A stretch of DNA of 64,000 nt, from assembly GCF_036373705.1 (NCBI RefSeq), contig NC_089853.1, positions 5,840,405 to 5,904,404 on the forward strand, read 5' to 3'. Each line of letters starts with the position of its first letter. Positions within the stretch are counted from its first letter, which is position 1. This document shows positions 25,634-37,525 of this stretch, piece by piece. The notes below the pieces were generated by a model, which saw only the letters and a list, made by a program, of their open reading frames with translations, did not search any database and was not told where the DNA came from. Both the position numbers and the translations under genes were made by a program. The DNA is from Amia ocellicauda. Its lineage: Eukaryota > Chordata > Actinopteri > Amiiformes > Amiidae.

Positions 25634-28145
25634 TCATTCACTGCTGTAGGTCCTGGTCACGCCTGCAGGGGCACTGTGGAGTTAAAACAGGAGATTCAAT
25701 TAATTTAGCAAGAGGAAGAAGCAGAGACCTATAATAAATCCTCAAAAGCAGCCTCCTCCTTTTCCCCTGCTAGTGTTTAACTGTTCTACAACATGAGTCG
25801 CACAACAAGGTGTTGCACATCCAACACATGTAGGTGGATGTAGAAGCATTACCAAATTCATATTGTACTCGGACTCCCGAGGATTGTACGCTGCGATCGG
25901 TGTGAATGTAGATCTCGACCATGTTCCCTGAGGAGACGAAGGCTGGGACCGGCGCGTCGCCGCAGAGTTTTCTGGTCACGATGGGATCAGACTGCGTTAC
26001 TTCCTGAATGGTCATGTAGTCGTAGACACAGGCCGGGGAGTTTTCGAGGTGGAACGAAGGGACCATCACTGAAATCTGTAAACAGACCCACACACTTTCA
26101 CTTTAATCAAAGAATTACATGCAAACAGCACCAAAGGGATGGTTGAAAAGAAAATAAATTCGGTGAGGTTTGTAATAGTAGAGAAAAACAAACCCTCTGG
26201 AAGTGAAAACAGCAGGAAATGACTACATGCTCAGTTGGACACAAAATATAAAAGGCCTTAGCTCGGCAATTTCATACAAAGACAATGGTACCAGGAGAAG
26301 CATCTGAAGCAATTCTTAATTCATGTACAGCTCTTATCAAGGTTTCTGTAAGGTGTCCTCTGAGAACGAGGCTGGGCCGTCTTTCAATAATCAGTGTTTC
26401 TGCTGCAGACCACAGCAAGCTAATCCCTGTTCCTTGTACCACGATCTTCCTATTTACACTGTTCATATTGCAGCTATTCTTAACTCCTGCTTTGCCAAAA
26501 CGATTCCCACTTTCTCCTTGTGAGTCGGACAAACCACGGCAAAGTAAAATGGACTTCATAGATACTCAATGACAACACCTCCTGGGCTTTGAGGTCCAGG
26601 ACAGTGAGACTGAGCCAGAAATGAGAGGGAGGGGAAGAACAGAGCAAGCTGTAGCCCTCTACAACACAGATCTGCACACGGAGCAGATTCAGATCATCAG
26701 GTAAGGCTTTTTTCCACTTGGTGACAGAATTGACTACATCCGATATTCTTCTTGCAGTGAGTTTAATATATTCTTGAACATTGTTACTAAAGGGGACATT
26801 GGTATTTGAGAATCAGAATAACTTAAGAAACACATGGCATATTGATTGCTATATTGAAAAAAAAAGAGTAATATCAATTGCTAGTTAACAAATTGGAGTC
26901 TTGAAGGCAGAGACAGTTTTTGTGTAAAGGACAAACAAGCAGCGAGTATTTCACCACCGATACTCCTACTGTCCTGTAAAGGGAAGCAGTGGTGTTTGAC
27001 ACTGAAGGGTTTGCAACATGAACATCCTGACCTTATATCCCTTTGGAGCGCTGAGGACCCATGTGCAGTCATAGTTGTTGGGGTAGATGCCGGGGTAATT
27101 GAGAGAGGTGAATTCTCCCTTCATGGCGGTGATAGTGACTCCACACGCCACTGCAAGAAAAACATGAAGCAATTATTGTCAAAAGTGTAGAATTGAGGGC
27201 AGTGATGTTCAGACTGTACGATGCACTAGTTAGAGCTCATCTGGATACTGTGGACAGTTCTGGGCTCCACACTTCAAGAAAGATATCGCTGCTCTAGAGG
27301 CAGTTCAGAGGAGAGCAACCAGACTTATTCCAGGTCTGAAGGGAACGTCCTACTGAGAGACTGAGGACCTGAACCTTTTCACCCTGGAACAGAGGAGACT
27401 ACGTGGGGACTTGATCCAAGTCTTCAAAATCATGAAAGGCATCGACCACATCAAACCAGAGGAGCTTTTCCAGATCAGCAGGGACACACGCACCCGGGGA
27501 CACAAATGGAAATTGGGCTTCAAGGCATTCAAGACAGAAAACAGGAGACACTTCTTCACACAGAGAGGCGTCACAATCTGAACAAACTCCCCAGCGATGT
27601 GGCTGAAGAGACAATTTGGGAACATTCAAAAACAGACTGGATAGGATCCTTGATCACTTAGTTATTAATGGACATCAAACGAGCACGATGGGGCGAATGG
27701 CCTCCTCTCGATTGGACACTTTCTTAAGAGATTGCGTGCAAAATACGGCACACGATGGTGAGCATTAGTCTTTGTTTTGGCGCTGCAGAACAAATCTGAG
27801 ACCATAGAACAAGCTGTAGTTTTACAGAAAAGCAGTGAATGCCATTTGAACACAGTATAAGTCGCTTGAAATTTTCAACATACCCGTTTTGTATTTAGCC
27901 CTAAAAGTAGAGGTTGTTCCATCACTGGCGAACTCGATGAGCATCTTGTTGCTGCTTGAGAACAGAGCTGGGATGTGGTCTGTCCCGCAGGTCTTGTTTA
28001 CTAAAACCGGGGAGTCTTTGCTGTCCCCGTCATAAATTTTTATGTAGTCAGAACCACAACCTGCAGATCTCCGGATATCAAAGGTTTCAAAATTGAGCAA
28101 AACCTAAAGAGAAACAAACACAATACATTGAAAAGGTTCAACCGC

Positions 28146-28193
<48 letters not shown>

Positions 28194-31100
28194 AGATAAG
28201 TCAGTTTTCGTCCTGGTACTGCAGCAACTGGATTCATGGGCCTTGATGAGCAATAGTGTTGGACTACTCTACCTAAAATGACATTGAGTTCTCCAGGACT
28301 AGTGCTAATCTGGGTCTGCAAAACCTGTGTTACAATAACCTAATAAAGAACAATCAGTCACTCAGTGTTCAAGCAGCAAATAGGGATTCATTCCACCGAT
28401 TGTAAAAAGGCACCTTTCTAGCAGGAACACGGATCAAGAACACGCAGTTCGAGTGGTGGTTATATTGTGATGTGTTTGCAGATGTCACGGTGCCCTCTTC
28501 CTCTGTGAACAATGAGCTGCACACATCTGCTAACAGAAAGACAATGAGCACTATAAGAGGGAAGAGCACGGGTGCTGCAGGAGAAAGGCTGTAAAGACAG
28601 TTAAACCTGTGCGCTGAGGCAGTGCTCGGCAGAGCCGTTTCAGGAATAATGTTTGAAGTGGGCATTCTGCCACCTGCTGGTCACATGACAGCATTACAGC
28701 TCAGGAATGCCAAACGTACTATTTTCAAAAGGGTGCCAAATACAACGCACACTTCATCACCGATTTTATTTCAATATTTTGTGTTTTTTCACGTTTAATG
28801 AACAATTAAGGCTTTTTTCTATATCTATACATATTTCAAAAATTAAAAATAAATAGTTAATAAAATGCTAAATCTCCGTTTTGAAAAATAAATATTTTCT
28901 GTTTGACTAAATACTTATATAAATCCTAGATATGGGCTTTGAAATAAATATTTAACTTAAATCTGACTCACACAATCAATATTTATCTAAATGTTAGATC
29001 TAGAGCTTATATTAAATGTTAAATCTAAATGTAAATCTGGAGTCTGGTGACGTCAGCCTTCTCGGTGCGGTGGGGGTGTGGTATGACATTTTTAAACAGC
29101 TGTGGGAAGTTTAGTGACAGCGTTTCCAATACTTATTTTTTTTCTGTTATTAAGTAAACTTTTGGGAAAATGTAAAAACGTGTTGAAACTTAACAAATGT
29201 ATATCTCAATTAGCTGCATTCAAATGAATCTTCGCCTGAATCGCACCTTCTGTCATAATTGTGTTTTGTAGCCTCCCATGCCACGCCCCCCGACCACGGG
29301 AGGGGTGACGTCACTAGACGGGTGGGTGCGGTTTGCATTTTAGGAGTCAGAGATTTAAGATTTAGGTTAAATATTTATTTCAAAGTTATGTGTTTAGTTT
29401 GCAAAGCCCATATTTAGGATTGAGTGAAATATTTTGTCAAAGAACAAATTTATTTATTTTTCAAAACGGAGATTTAGCATTTTTGTCCAATATTTAAAAA
29501 TGTGTGGGAAAACAAATTTAGATTTAGATTATTTAGAAATAATTCAAACTTTTTGTGCACACACATGTGAAACACTCACACACATATGAAATCGAATACA
29601 CACGTATGAAATGCTCACACATACATATGAAACGCTCGCACACGTCCCTGCTAACACACAATGTTGTCACAACGTTGTATTTTGTATTAACTGTATATGT
29701 TCCTATGCACTTGAACTTGTAATTGTATTGTTTTGATCTGTAAATTTGTACTGTATTATTGAACTTTTGTAATGCTCTTATATTGTGTAAGTCGCCATGG
29801 ATGCTAATAAATAAATACAAATAATATGAAATGCTCTCTCACACAGACACACTCAGTATGAAGCTGTGTCAAAGCCTTATTAATCACCTTATAATTGTTC
29901 GTTCTGCAATAATACCGTTAACGTCGGGAAATAATAGTACAATAAAAAAAGATCTATAGCTACATAAGAAATAACATCCCTACATCACGAGTAGAACCCA
30001 GAACGCCGGATGTGTTCTATGACTGTACAATAAGGAAATGCATTCATTGCTACAAATGCTCACGTGGGAGCGTAAGATGTGGGTGAATTGTCGGGAACCA
30101 ATTCTTGCAGGGCGAATTGACGGGACGAGTTGTCATTTACCCATGAAACGACTTCCGGCTATAGTGAAACGACTTCCGGCTATAGTGAAATTGTCTCTCA
30201 GACACACATATGAAAAACCTCTCATCTATATGAGAATTTAAAAAACTTTAAAAGTTGCATATGTGTGCGAGAGCATTTCATATGTGTGTGTGTGAGAATT
30301 CAATTTCATGTGTGTGTGCACGAAAATTTTAAATTATTTCCTAAAGTGTGTGCTATTTTACATTTGGCGCCCCATAGTTTTCAAACTGTCTTGAATACGC
30401 TGCCTTAACAGAAGCTCACTTACCACATGAGTACAGTCTGTTAATTCGGAGGACGTCAGTTGGACTGATTCCGTATCTCTGTCCAATTAATGCATTCGTA
30501 TCCTTTAGCAGCTCAATAGTTGCCTTTCCAGTAGCGTTCGTGAAAGCATATCTGTTTGAGACACAGGAAGCAAAACGAGGTGGGTCTTAAATAAGAAATT
30601 AATAGAAACAAAAGCAAATAGAAAATGTGCAAATTGCTCCAATAAAAGTGTTAATTCAGGATCAGGGATATGAAGGCTATATAGCTCCCTATGAGAACTG
30701 CCTGAAATAAATAATGGAAAAAAAGTTGTACAAGGCCAATCCAACTTAAATATAACAGACAGGTGACTTTTCTATGGCACTGCAGGTTCCTATAGGCGTT
30801 ACATCATAAGTACACGAAGCCTTACCTCCCGTAGTGCATAACCGAGGAGTAATCATAGGGAATGCCAAGATTATTAGTATCCATTTTCATAAAGTTGTAT
30901 TGATTGGCTGCAAATAGAAGGTTACATGCAAGGGCATCAATGAAGTATTCCTTCAGTTTCTCATTTGAACCGGCCATTACACAATCTTGCACCGTATTTA
31001 GGTTACTTGAATTAGGGCCTATGTGGTATATTGGATAATTTTATATTGAAATATGTTTTCATTATATTTCTTAGCAGATGCCCTTGTCTAGCAAAGGCGA

Positions 31101-32969
31101 CTTACACTTATTACATTATATCATTATTTTTGATATACAATTACCCATTTATACAGCTGTGTCTGTACTGGAGCATTCTGGGTACAGTGTCTTGCTCAAG
31201 GGTACAACAGCAGTGTCCCCCCACCTGGGATTGAACCCACGACCCTCCGCTTAGAGTCCAGAGCCCTGAGCACTACTGTCCATAAGTAAAATGTTTAGTG
31301 AAGTGTGCATATTTTGTGGCATCTGTAAGTAAACTTGGGTAATAAAGATAAATAAAGCAAGATTCCCTCATAGGGAATGTCAGTTCCCTTGTTGCAGGGC
31401 GCTCCACCCCACCTGAGTCCAGATTCTCCCAGTGGATCTTGATGTACTGGTCACGGTCGCTGCGGCACTGCTCGTGCTGGAAGCCCAGGGCGTGATTGAC
31501 CTCATGCTGGATGACGCCGCTTATCAGACAGCCGTCTTTGTTCAAGGAAACGATCTGCTGGCCTCCGGTCCTCCCCAGGTACGACCAGCACCTGCAGGGC
31601 GTTCGTTTCATGGCATCGAGATTCAATGACACTCTGTGGCAGATGTATTTCGACCGAGAGAGAAGCGCCTTCCACCAGCAAACAAGAAGTGCAAAGACTC
31701 AATTTCTTTGGGATTTCAACGCTTTCACCTCAGAATCCACCTAAGGTGAAAAAAACATACACACCCGTCCACTGGAGTGAAGTACAGGTAGTCAGTCTGA
31801 AGGGTCCTGTTTACAAACTTCACGCAGGTCAGGGTGCTGAACTCCTTCATGGCCTGAAGGATCACATCCATCTCGCTGGGAGCTGCAGCCACAGGGAGAA
31901 ACACAGGGAACAAGATACTTCTGCACTCCTGAACACTGAACCTGCGCTTTTAACGACTACCAGTCAACAGCAAAACACTCATCCAGATATGTTAAAAAAA
32001 TAACAATAATAGAAAACCTGCATTCAACACAATGTTAACTATAAACAATGGCTTTAGAAGGTTAATAATAAAACAAATAATTCATCCAATTAAAGTTCAA
32101 AGGATAGGTGTGTATCAGAGATGTTTACAGCACCAAGTAACAATAGATGCACAGGTTAATTTTAACATCAACTTTACTTACTGTAGTCACTGGAGATGAG
32201 GTAAGGGACACGGACACTCCCATTGTCTTTAGGCCAGAAGCACAAGTTGTCGGGACATTTAATAGCGTTCCTCCCCAGCATCACGGCAATGTCGCCCTGC
32301 ATCCTTACCTTCTTGCTCTCTTGACGACACACACAACATGGATGTGACAGTCTGTCTTGATTTTTGTCTCAGAGCGTCGTGATTAAACAAGGCAAACATA
32401 CTTACTTTTGTTTTGAGACAAAATATGGCCAAAGATGTCATTGTCAGGATTATCTGGATTTCTTGATAACACTGCAAAAATAAATGTTAATAATAATCTG
32501 CATATACTATTTACATCATTATTTAAGAACAGAAAATCCATGAATTAATCAATTGACCCATGAAAAGTGTAGCATATGGAATAAACCCAAACAGATTAAC
32601 CTGTTAGGTCACATTTCCATCTTAAAGCTGGTTTTTAATCTTGCACATTTATACACTGTTTGTTTTTTATGAAACAATAATAACTTGTTTAAAAGAAATG
32701 CTAAAAAATATGTACATGAAGCAGAAAAAATGATAATAAATAAATAAATGAACACACAAACCAATAAAAATCACACTCTTACCTTCATCACTGTATTGTA
32801 CCTAGAAGAAGGATAAAATTGATTTAAAACTGAATTATATCCACCACCAAATTAGCAGTAATTGAAGTATAGGTCAATGCTGGCTCAAAGCCGCACGTAC
32901 CCTGAGAGGTGTGCAGTGAGAGACACACAGCAGGGATGTGAGACACAGACCCATCACCATTAAGTCCAT
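25634..32969 (-). CDS. Hatching-enzyme-like astacin metalloprotease with CUB domains
   Basis: There are thirteen exons: 32901-32969, 32783-32801, 32406-32471, 32182-32319, 31765-31882, 31413-31591, 30826-30907, 30424-30551, 28414-28526, 27884-28103, 27032-27150, 25853-26075 and 25634-25662. Lengths sum to 501 codons (500 aa) with every junction in phase. Residues 1 to about 20 are a signal peptide and about 21-68 the propeptide. The mature astacin domain probably begins near N69 ([10 protein letters not shown]). The zinc motif [12 protein letters not shown] is at 166-177 and the Met-turn SVMHY at 218-222. Two CUB domains follow (about 269-377 and 380-491). Astacins of this layout include amphibian and bird hatching enzymes, secreted proteases that soften the egg envelope. 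The acceptor of exon 4 (CAAG) is weak but is the only phase-compatible choice. Confidence 0.88.
26161..26613. repeat. Near-identical block, copy 3 of 3
   Basis: The young-duplication copy of 21484-21936 (offset 4,677), in the intron between protease exons 25853-26075 and 27032-27150. Confidence 0.75.
27177..27730 (+). mobile_element. CR1-like LINE 3' fragment in protease intron 10
   Basis: The sequence follows the reverse transcriptase 3' region and 3' tail of the family: CTGGAACAGAGGAGACTACG, AAAGGCATCGACCACATC, then GATTGGACACTTTCTTAAG. The first 350 bp are almost identical to 22500-22850. The tail is of the 33.5-kb type (GCGTCACAATCTGAACAAAC). It is the second partner in the inferred unequal exchange. 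Confidence 0.85.
28148..28190. repeat. (AT)n microsatellite
   Basis: An alternating TA run of about 42 bp in the protease intron between exons 28414-28526 and 27884-28103. Confidence 0.95.
28668..28680 (-). promoter_or_regulatory. CTCF-like motif
   Basis: On the minus strand CCAGCAGGTGGCA fits the commonly used CTCF core CCASYAGRKGGCR at all 13 positions. It lies in a protease intron just before the foldback elements. Motif match only; occupancy is unknown. Confidence 0.4.
28830..29510. mobile_element. Foldback element in protease intron 8
   Basis: The arms are imperfect inverted repeats. AAATGCTAAATCTCCGTTTT on the left (about 28863) is matched by AAAACGGAGATTTAGCAT on the right (about 29464), with further matches inward (GATATGGGCTTTGAAATAAA against CAAAGCCCATATTTAGGAT). 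The centre is GC-rich with TGACGTCA-like sites (GTGACGTCAG and GTGACGTCAC). No coding capacity; family not identified. Confidence 0.6.
29531..30346. mobile_element. Second inverted-repeat element in protease intron 8
   Basis: The left end (AAATAATTCAAACTTTTTGTGC, then ACACACATGTGAAACACTCACAC) is mirrored on the opposite strand at the right end (ATGTGTGTGTGCACGAAAATTT, then AAATTATTTC). Inside, at about 29665-29822, lies a segment ending GTAAGTCGCCATGGATGCTAATAAATAAAT, which resembles the 3' tail of L2-type SINE/LINEs. This is a nested insertion or a chimeric element. The CGGCTATAGTGAAACGACTTC unit near 30150-30190 is a short direct repeat. Confidence 0.5.
31071..31283 (-). mobile_element. tRNA-derived SINE with L2-like tail
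   Basis: Read on the minus strand, it starts with a tRNA-like head. An A-box-like TAGTGCTCAGGGC (31263-31275) is followed by a B box GGTTCAATCCC (31228-31238). The body follows, and the tail is GTAAGTCGCCTTTGCTAGACAAGGGCATCTGCTAA, the usual L2-mobilised end. It sits in the protease intron between exons 31413-31591 and 30826-30907. Confidence 0.8.
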
Positions 32970-33016
32970 TGTTGTTTTGTAGGTAAAATCAGCTCGACTT
33001 TGACTTATGTGCAGTT

Positions 33017-33024
33017 TATTTAAG
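33017..33024 (-). promoter_or_regulatory. TATA-like box of the hatching-enzyme-like gene
   Basis: The minus-strand sequence CCTTAAATAAAC lies about 50 nt upstream of the ATG at 32969. This would place transcription start near 32990 with a very short 5'UTR. Assigned by position only. Confidence 0.45.
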
Positions 33025-33552
33025 GTGTGTCCCACCACAGGGGGTGTACCTGTCACAAACACCCACGTCGGCAGCAGCCCCGTTTCCATCCCATCCTCTC
33101 AGTTTGCTGTTCTTCATGCTCGGCACTTGTGTCCCAGGCTATAAGGGCATTAGCCGACTCTTGTGCAGGTTTTGCGTCATTGTTAGACAGGCCCTGCGAT
33201 GATGTAATTTTCCCTCATTGTTGTATTTAGATCCTCGCACGGAATGTTTTATAAATCAAGGGTCCAATTAGAAAGCACTCTGAAAGTGCAAGAGGGAGTG
33301 AAATGTATGTGATTTAAGAGATTGAAATGCATTTTATACCAATACATTTGTATGCTAATTAATTCAGGCCCCTCTAAGTATGTGATCAATAAACCCAAAT
33401 TACCAGGACAAGTGATCAAATGTTATCTGTTTAAACCCCACTATCAATGTAAATTATTAGACTACTGTTCTATTTCTGGACTACTGAGTACAAAGAGTAG
33501 TGTAGGTCATATGCAATACTTACATTTCACAACATGTGAAGTGTGTAGTGGG

Positions 33553-34075
33553 CAATGCACTAGTTAGAGTTCATCTGGATACTGTGTACAGTTCTGGGCT
33601 CCACACTTCAAGAAAGATATCGCTGCTCTAGAGGCAGTTCAGAGGAGAGCAACCAGACTTATTCCAGGTCTGAAGGGAAAGTCCTACTGAGAGACTGAGG
33701 ACCTGAACCTTCTCACCCTGGAACAGAGGAGACTACGTGGGGACTTGATTCAAGTCTTCAAAATCATGAAAGGCATTGACCACATCAAACCAGAGGAGCT
33801 TTTCCAGATCAGCAGGGACACACGCACCCGGGACACAAATGGAAATTGGGCTTCAAGGCATTCAAGACAGAAAACAGGAGACACTTCTTCACACAGAGAG
33901 GCGTCACAATCTGAACAAACTCCCCAGCGATGTGGCTGAAGAGACAATTTGGGAACATTCAAAAACAGACTGGATAGGATCCTTGATCACTCAGTTATTA
34001 ATGGACACCAAACGAGCACGATGGGGCGAATGGGCTCCTCTCGATTGGACACTGTCTTATGTTCTTATGGTGTGT
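33553..34075 (+). mobile_element. CR1-like LINE 3' end
   Basis: The fragment starts at GCAATGCACTAGTTAGAGTTC, in the reverse transcriptase 3' region. It runs through CGAGCACGATGGGGCGAATG and ends in the CR1-type terminal repeat GTCTTATGTTCTTATGG. 5'-truncated and non-coding. It lies upstream of the protease gene. Confidence 0.88.
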
Positions 34076-36010
34076 TTCCTTTAAAACACGAGGGCCAGAG
34101 GATTACACTGATTCAGTCACAATGCACTGAATTTAATCTGAGGTGTGGCTTGGTCAGCCACAAAATGTTCTCTTGTTCCCGTCAAAAAACAAACAAAAAC
34201 CATCATGTGATGTTATTATCAAAGATATCACAGACACAGGGAAAAATACCTCATCTATAAGTCTTTATTAAGCAATTCAGTATAAACATTAATCGCTTTT
34301 GTAATATTATTATAATTACTACTAACTCCTACTACTACTACACATCTTTTCACAAACCTCTTAAAAAATGATACATTCTAAAATACTGCAAATGAGTGAT
34401 GTTTACACTTTCCAATGTCTGAACGAGTGCGTTATATTCTCCAGGGAATTGTTAAAAAGGTTACTTCAATTTCAAATGGAAACACAATGTTTTACAATCT
34501 TAAACCCCAGCTAGACCGTAAAGACACCAAACAAGCAGAGCCTTGGGATAACAACGCTTTAAATATATAAATATGTAATGTGGGTTTTAAGGATACCCTC
34601 TTTGCTAATGGGAACTGGACTGATGAATGAAACTATTACTCCACATATTCACAGGGGTGCTTAAAAGATTAAGGAGAACAAACATTGCTGAAAGTTTAAT
34701 ATTTTGCTAAAGTTTATCTTCCTATATGAAGACAAGCCATATTGGGGGGAATCTGTCCCTCAAATATGTTATATCTAAACAATATTTAATCACAGAGATA
34801 AATAGTATTTTGTAAAAGACAGCAACACTAAAGCACACATACGCTTCTGTCTCCTGTAACAAAACAATAATCCCTGACGCTTTATGTTTGCGTAATCTTG
34901 GGCGAGCTCAGCTGTCCCTGCCCACAGATCTGCGGTCAGCGCTCCACCACAAGGGGATATGTTCTGTCCAGGTTTAAAAATATAATCCGCTATGAAGCAG
35001 TTGGTGAATATCGATCTACTCAGGTGTGGCTGTGTGTTACAGTTGTTCTGATATGTGCCTTAACAATTGTAGCCTGACAATGAGACAGAAATAGTATACA
35101 ATGAACAAGGCAAGGACAACAATAGTACTGAAAAGAAACTGAGAAATGATAAACATTCTTGTTACAACTTTGGGAAACAACCCTTAAATGAAAATAAAAA
35201 GTATAAACTTTTAAATAAATGCATACAAATACTTGAAAATCCTTCATCACACTCATATAATCACAATTAAATACTCTTTAGAGACACACAGGACAGAAAT
35301 AATACTACATAATATGTAAAACAAAGACATTAATGGCAGTTCTTGGAATTAAGGGCAAACCAAAAATATATACACAAGCACCATATTCCATTTACAAAAT
35401 GATCAAACTTTGTCCAAAGAAAAAAGTGGATTCATCACACAAGTTACTACTCAAATCAAATACAACTTGACATTACGTTAAGCCCGGCATATAATTCTCT
35501 TAGGTTCAAATCTGTATAAACATAAGCAGTGTGAAGTCTCCGAACACAAACACACACAATAGCAAGCAAGGAATAAATATTGAATTAAAGAATGATGGCT
35601 GTTTACTCTTGATTGCTGTCCATTGATCAGCTGCCAGAAAATCTGATCGTTATTTCCACCCTAGATTCTCACATCACAATATGTCATTAAAATACATTGC
35701 ATTGTGACATTATAACCCTACATCTCTTTTGCTGCTGTTGATGCTGTAGTTTGTGCTGTAATTTTCCATTCAATCTTATTGCATTATCCTGCTTTTGAGT
35801 TATATCTGAAAACAACCAACAACAATTGTAAGCAAAGTAAAAAAACTGTTTCCTTGAATAAACACACCAGCCACATAAAATAATACAAATAAAAAAGTGT
35901 ATATATATATATATATATATATATATCTGAATGCCCTAATGAAAAAGCAGCTGAAAAAGCAGCATTTGAAATCTTAGATGTATTTCTTGATTTCCAGTGA
36001 AATCGAATGT
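34076..36010. other. AT-rich spacer, possibly distal RAPSN 3'UTR
   Basis: No exon recognised. A minus-strand AATAAA (TTTATT on plus, 34263-34268) is a conceivable distal poly(A) signal for RAPSN, but that would need a 3'UTR of about 3 kb across a Tc1 relic, so I give it little weight. An (AT)n run lies at about 35899-35926. Confidence 0.3.
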
Positions 36011-36018
36011 ACCTGATA

Positions 36019-36699
36019 CAGTGAGGTCCATAAATATTTGGAATGTGACACAATTGTCATCATTTTGGCTCTGTACACCACAATGGATCTGAAAAGAAAC
36101 TATCAAGATGTGCTTTAAGTGTAGACTTTCATCTTTAACTTGAGGGTAGTTACATCCAGATTGGGTGAACTGTGTAGGAATTAGACCCATTTTTATATGT
36201 GGTCCCCCCAGTTTTAGGGGCTCAGAATTAATTAGACAAACCAACATAATCATTAATTAAATTGTGAGTTTCAATACTTGGTTGCAAATCCTTTGCAGTC
36301 AATGACTGCCTGAAGTCTGGAACTCATAGACATCAGCAGATGCTGGGTTTCTTCTCCAGTGATGCTCTGCCAGGCCTGGACTGCAGCTGCCTTTAGTCCT
36401 GCTTGTTCTTGGGGGTTTTGCCTTCAGTTTTGCCTTCAGCAAGTGAAATGCTGCTCAATTGGATTCAGGTCAGGTGACTGACTTGGCCATTGCAGAAAAT
36501 TCCACTTCTTCACCTTAAAAAGGTCTTGGGTTGCTGTCGCAGTATGCTTTGGGTCCATCTGCAGTTGAGAAGCATCTGGCTGAATCTGAGCAGATAATAT
36601 AGGACATCTTGATTGTTTCCTTTCAAATCCATTGTGGTGTCGTACAGAGCCAAAATGATGACAATTGTGTCACTGTCCACATATTTATGGACCTAACTA
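36019..36699. mobile_element. Tc1-like transposon relic
   Basis: The terminal inverted repeats are about 60 bp. CAGTGAGGTCCATAAATATTTG and GACACAATTGTCATCATTTTGGCTCTGTA on the left are matched by TACAGAGCCAAAATGATGACAATTGTGTC and CACATATTTATGGACCT on the right. A TA dinucleotide precedes the left end. The minus strand inside still encodes the Tc1-type catalytic-end motif SPDLNPIEQHF, but the transposase is mostly deleted and disrupted. Non-autonomous and dead. Confidence 0.88.
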
Positions 36700-37368
36700 T
36701 CATATAACCTGCAGATTTGGATTCTTTCTCTCTCTCTCTGCACGTATGATGTTTTTTCTAACAGAAATGTTCTAACAGAACTGTTGCTGGTAAATGAGCA
36801 TTTCCTAAACCCACATGAGGTGTTTCACACAGGTGACCTAAACACGCGTGGTGGGTAGATCACTGCCAGGGGGCTGTGGCACTGAACACATGCTTTTCAC
36901 ACGAGTACAAACACAGTGTTCAGTGGGGTCCCCCGCATCACACATTGTCAACAAATAACCAACAGCTCTTCAGTCAGTGATAGAAAAACAAAAACACTGG
37001 ACGTGGAGGTACATGGTACAATAAGGCAGTGTTTGATGAGACTATGGTCACCTGCATGTCTGTAACTTGGCAAACGGGGACCTGGGGGTTACATTCCACA
37101 CCGTCATTAGTTTTCAGAGAAATGTCCCTTCTTGACGCATCAAAAAACAGACTCTGGACCTCAGGCTGCTGAGCTAGTTTGGCAGCGCAGTCCTTTCTTG
37201 TCTGAGAGTCTCTCTGATGCCCGTTTGAAAGTAGACGGCTGCGCTCCAAGTCCCAGAGCGAGTCCGGGGGAGCAGCACCACCCCCTCAGGCCAGACAGGA
37301 AGTGGGCATCCCATGTGGCATCCTGCGGGTCGTGGGCGAGTCCCGATCCAGGGGTGGATGGGGCAAGC

Positions 37369-37478
37369 TCACACGAAGCCTGGCTTCACGGACGCCCGAC
37401 GGCACTTCGGACAGCCCTTCGTCCCATTGGATTGCAGACACCTGCACCAACACAGATGATGATGACAAAGATGATAAT

Positions 37479-37525
<47 letters not shown>

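Larger units (their letters stand above)
22500..27176. repeat. Recent direct tandem duplication, copy B
   Basis: The second unit of the 4,677-bp tandem repeat. It starts in LINE-derived sequence (22500-22975) and ends where LINE sequence begins again at 27177. That third LINE stretch matches the copy B start until about 27530 and then diverges. Exon content is the same as copy A. Confidence 0.95.
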
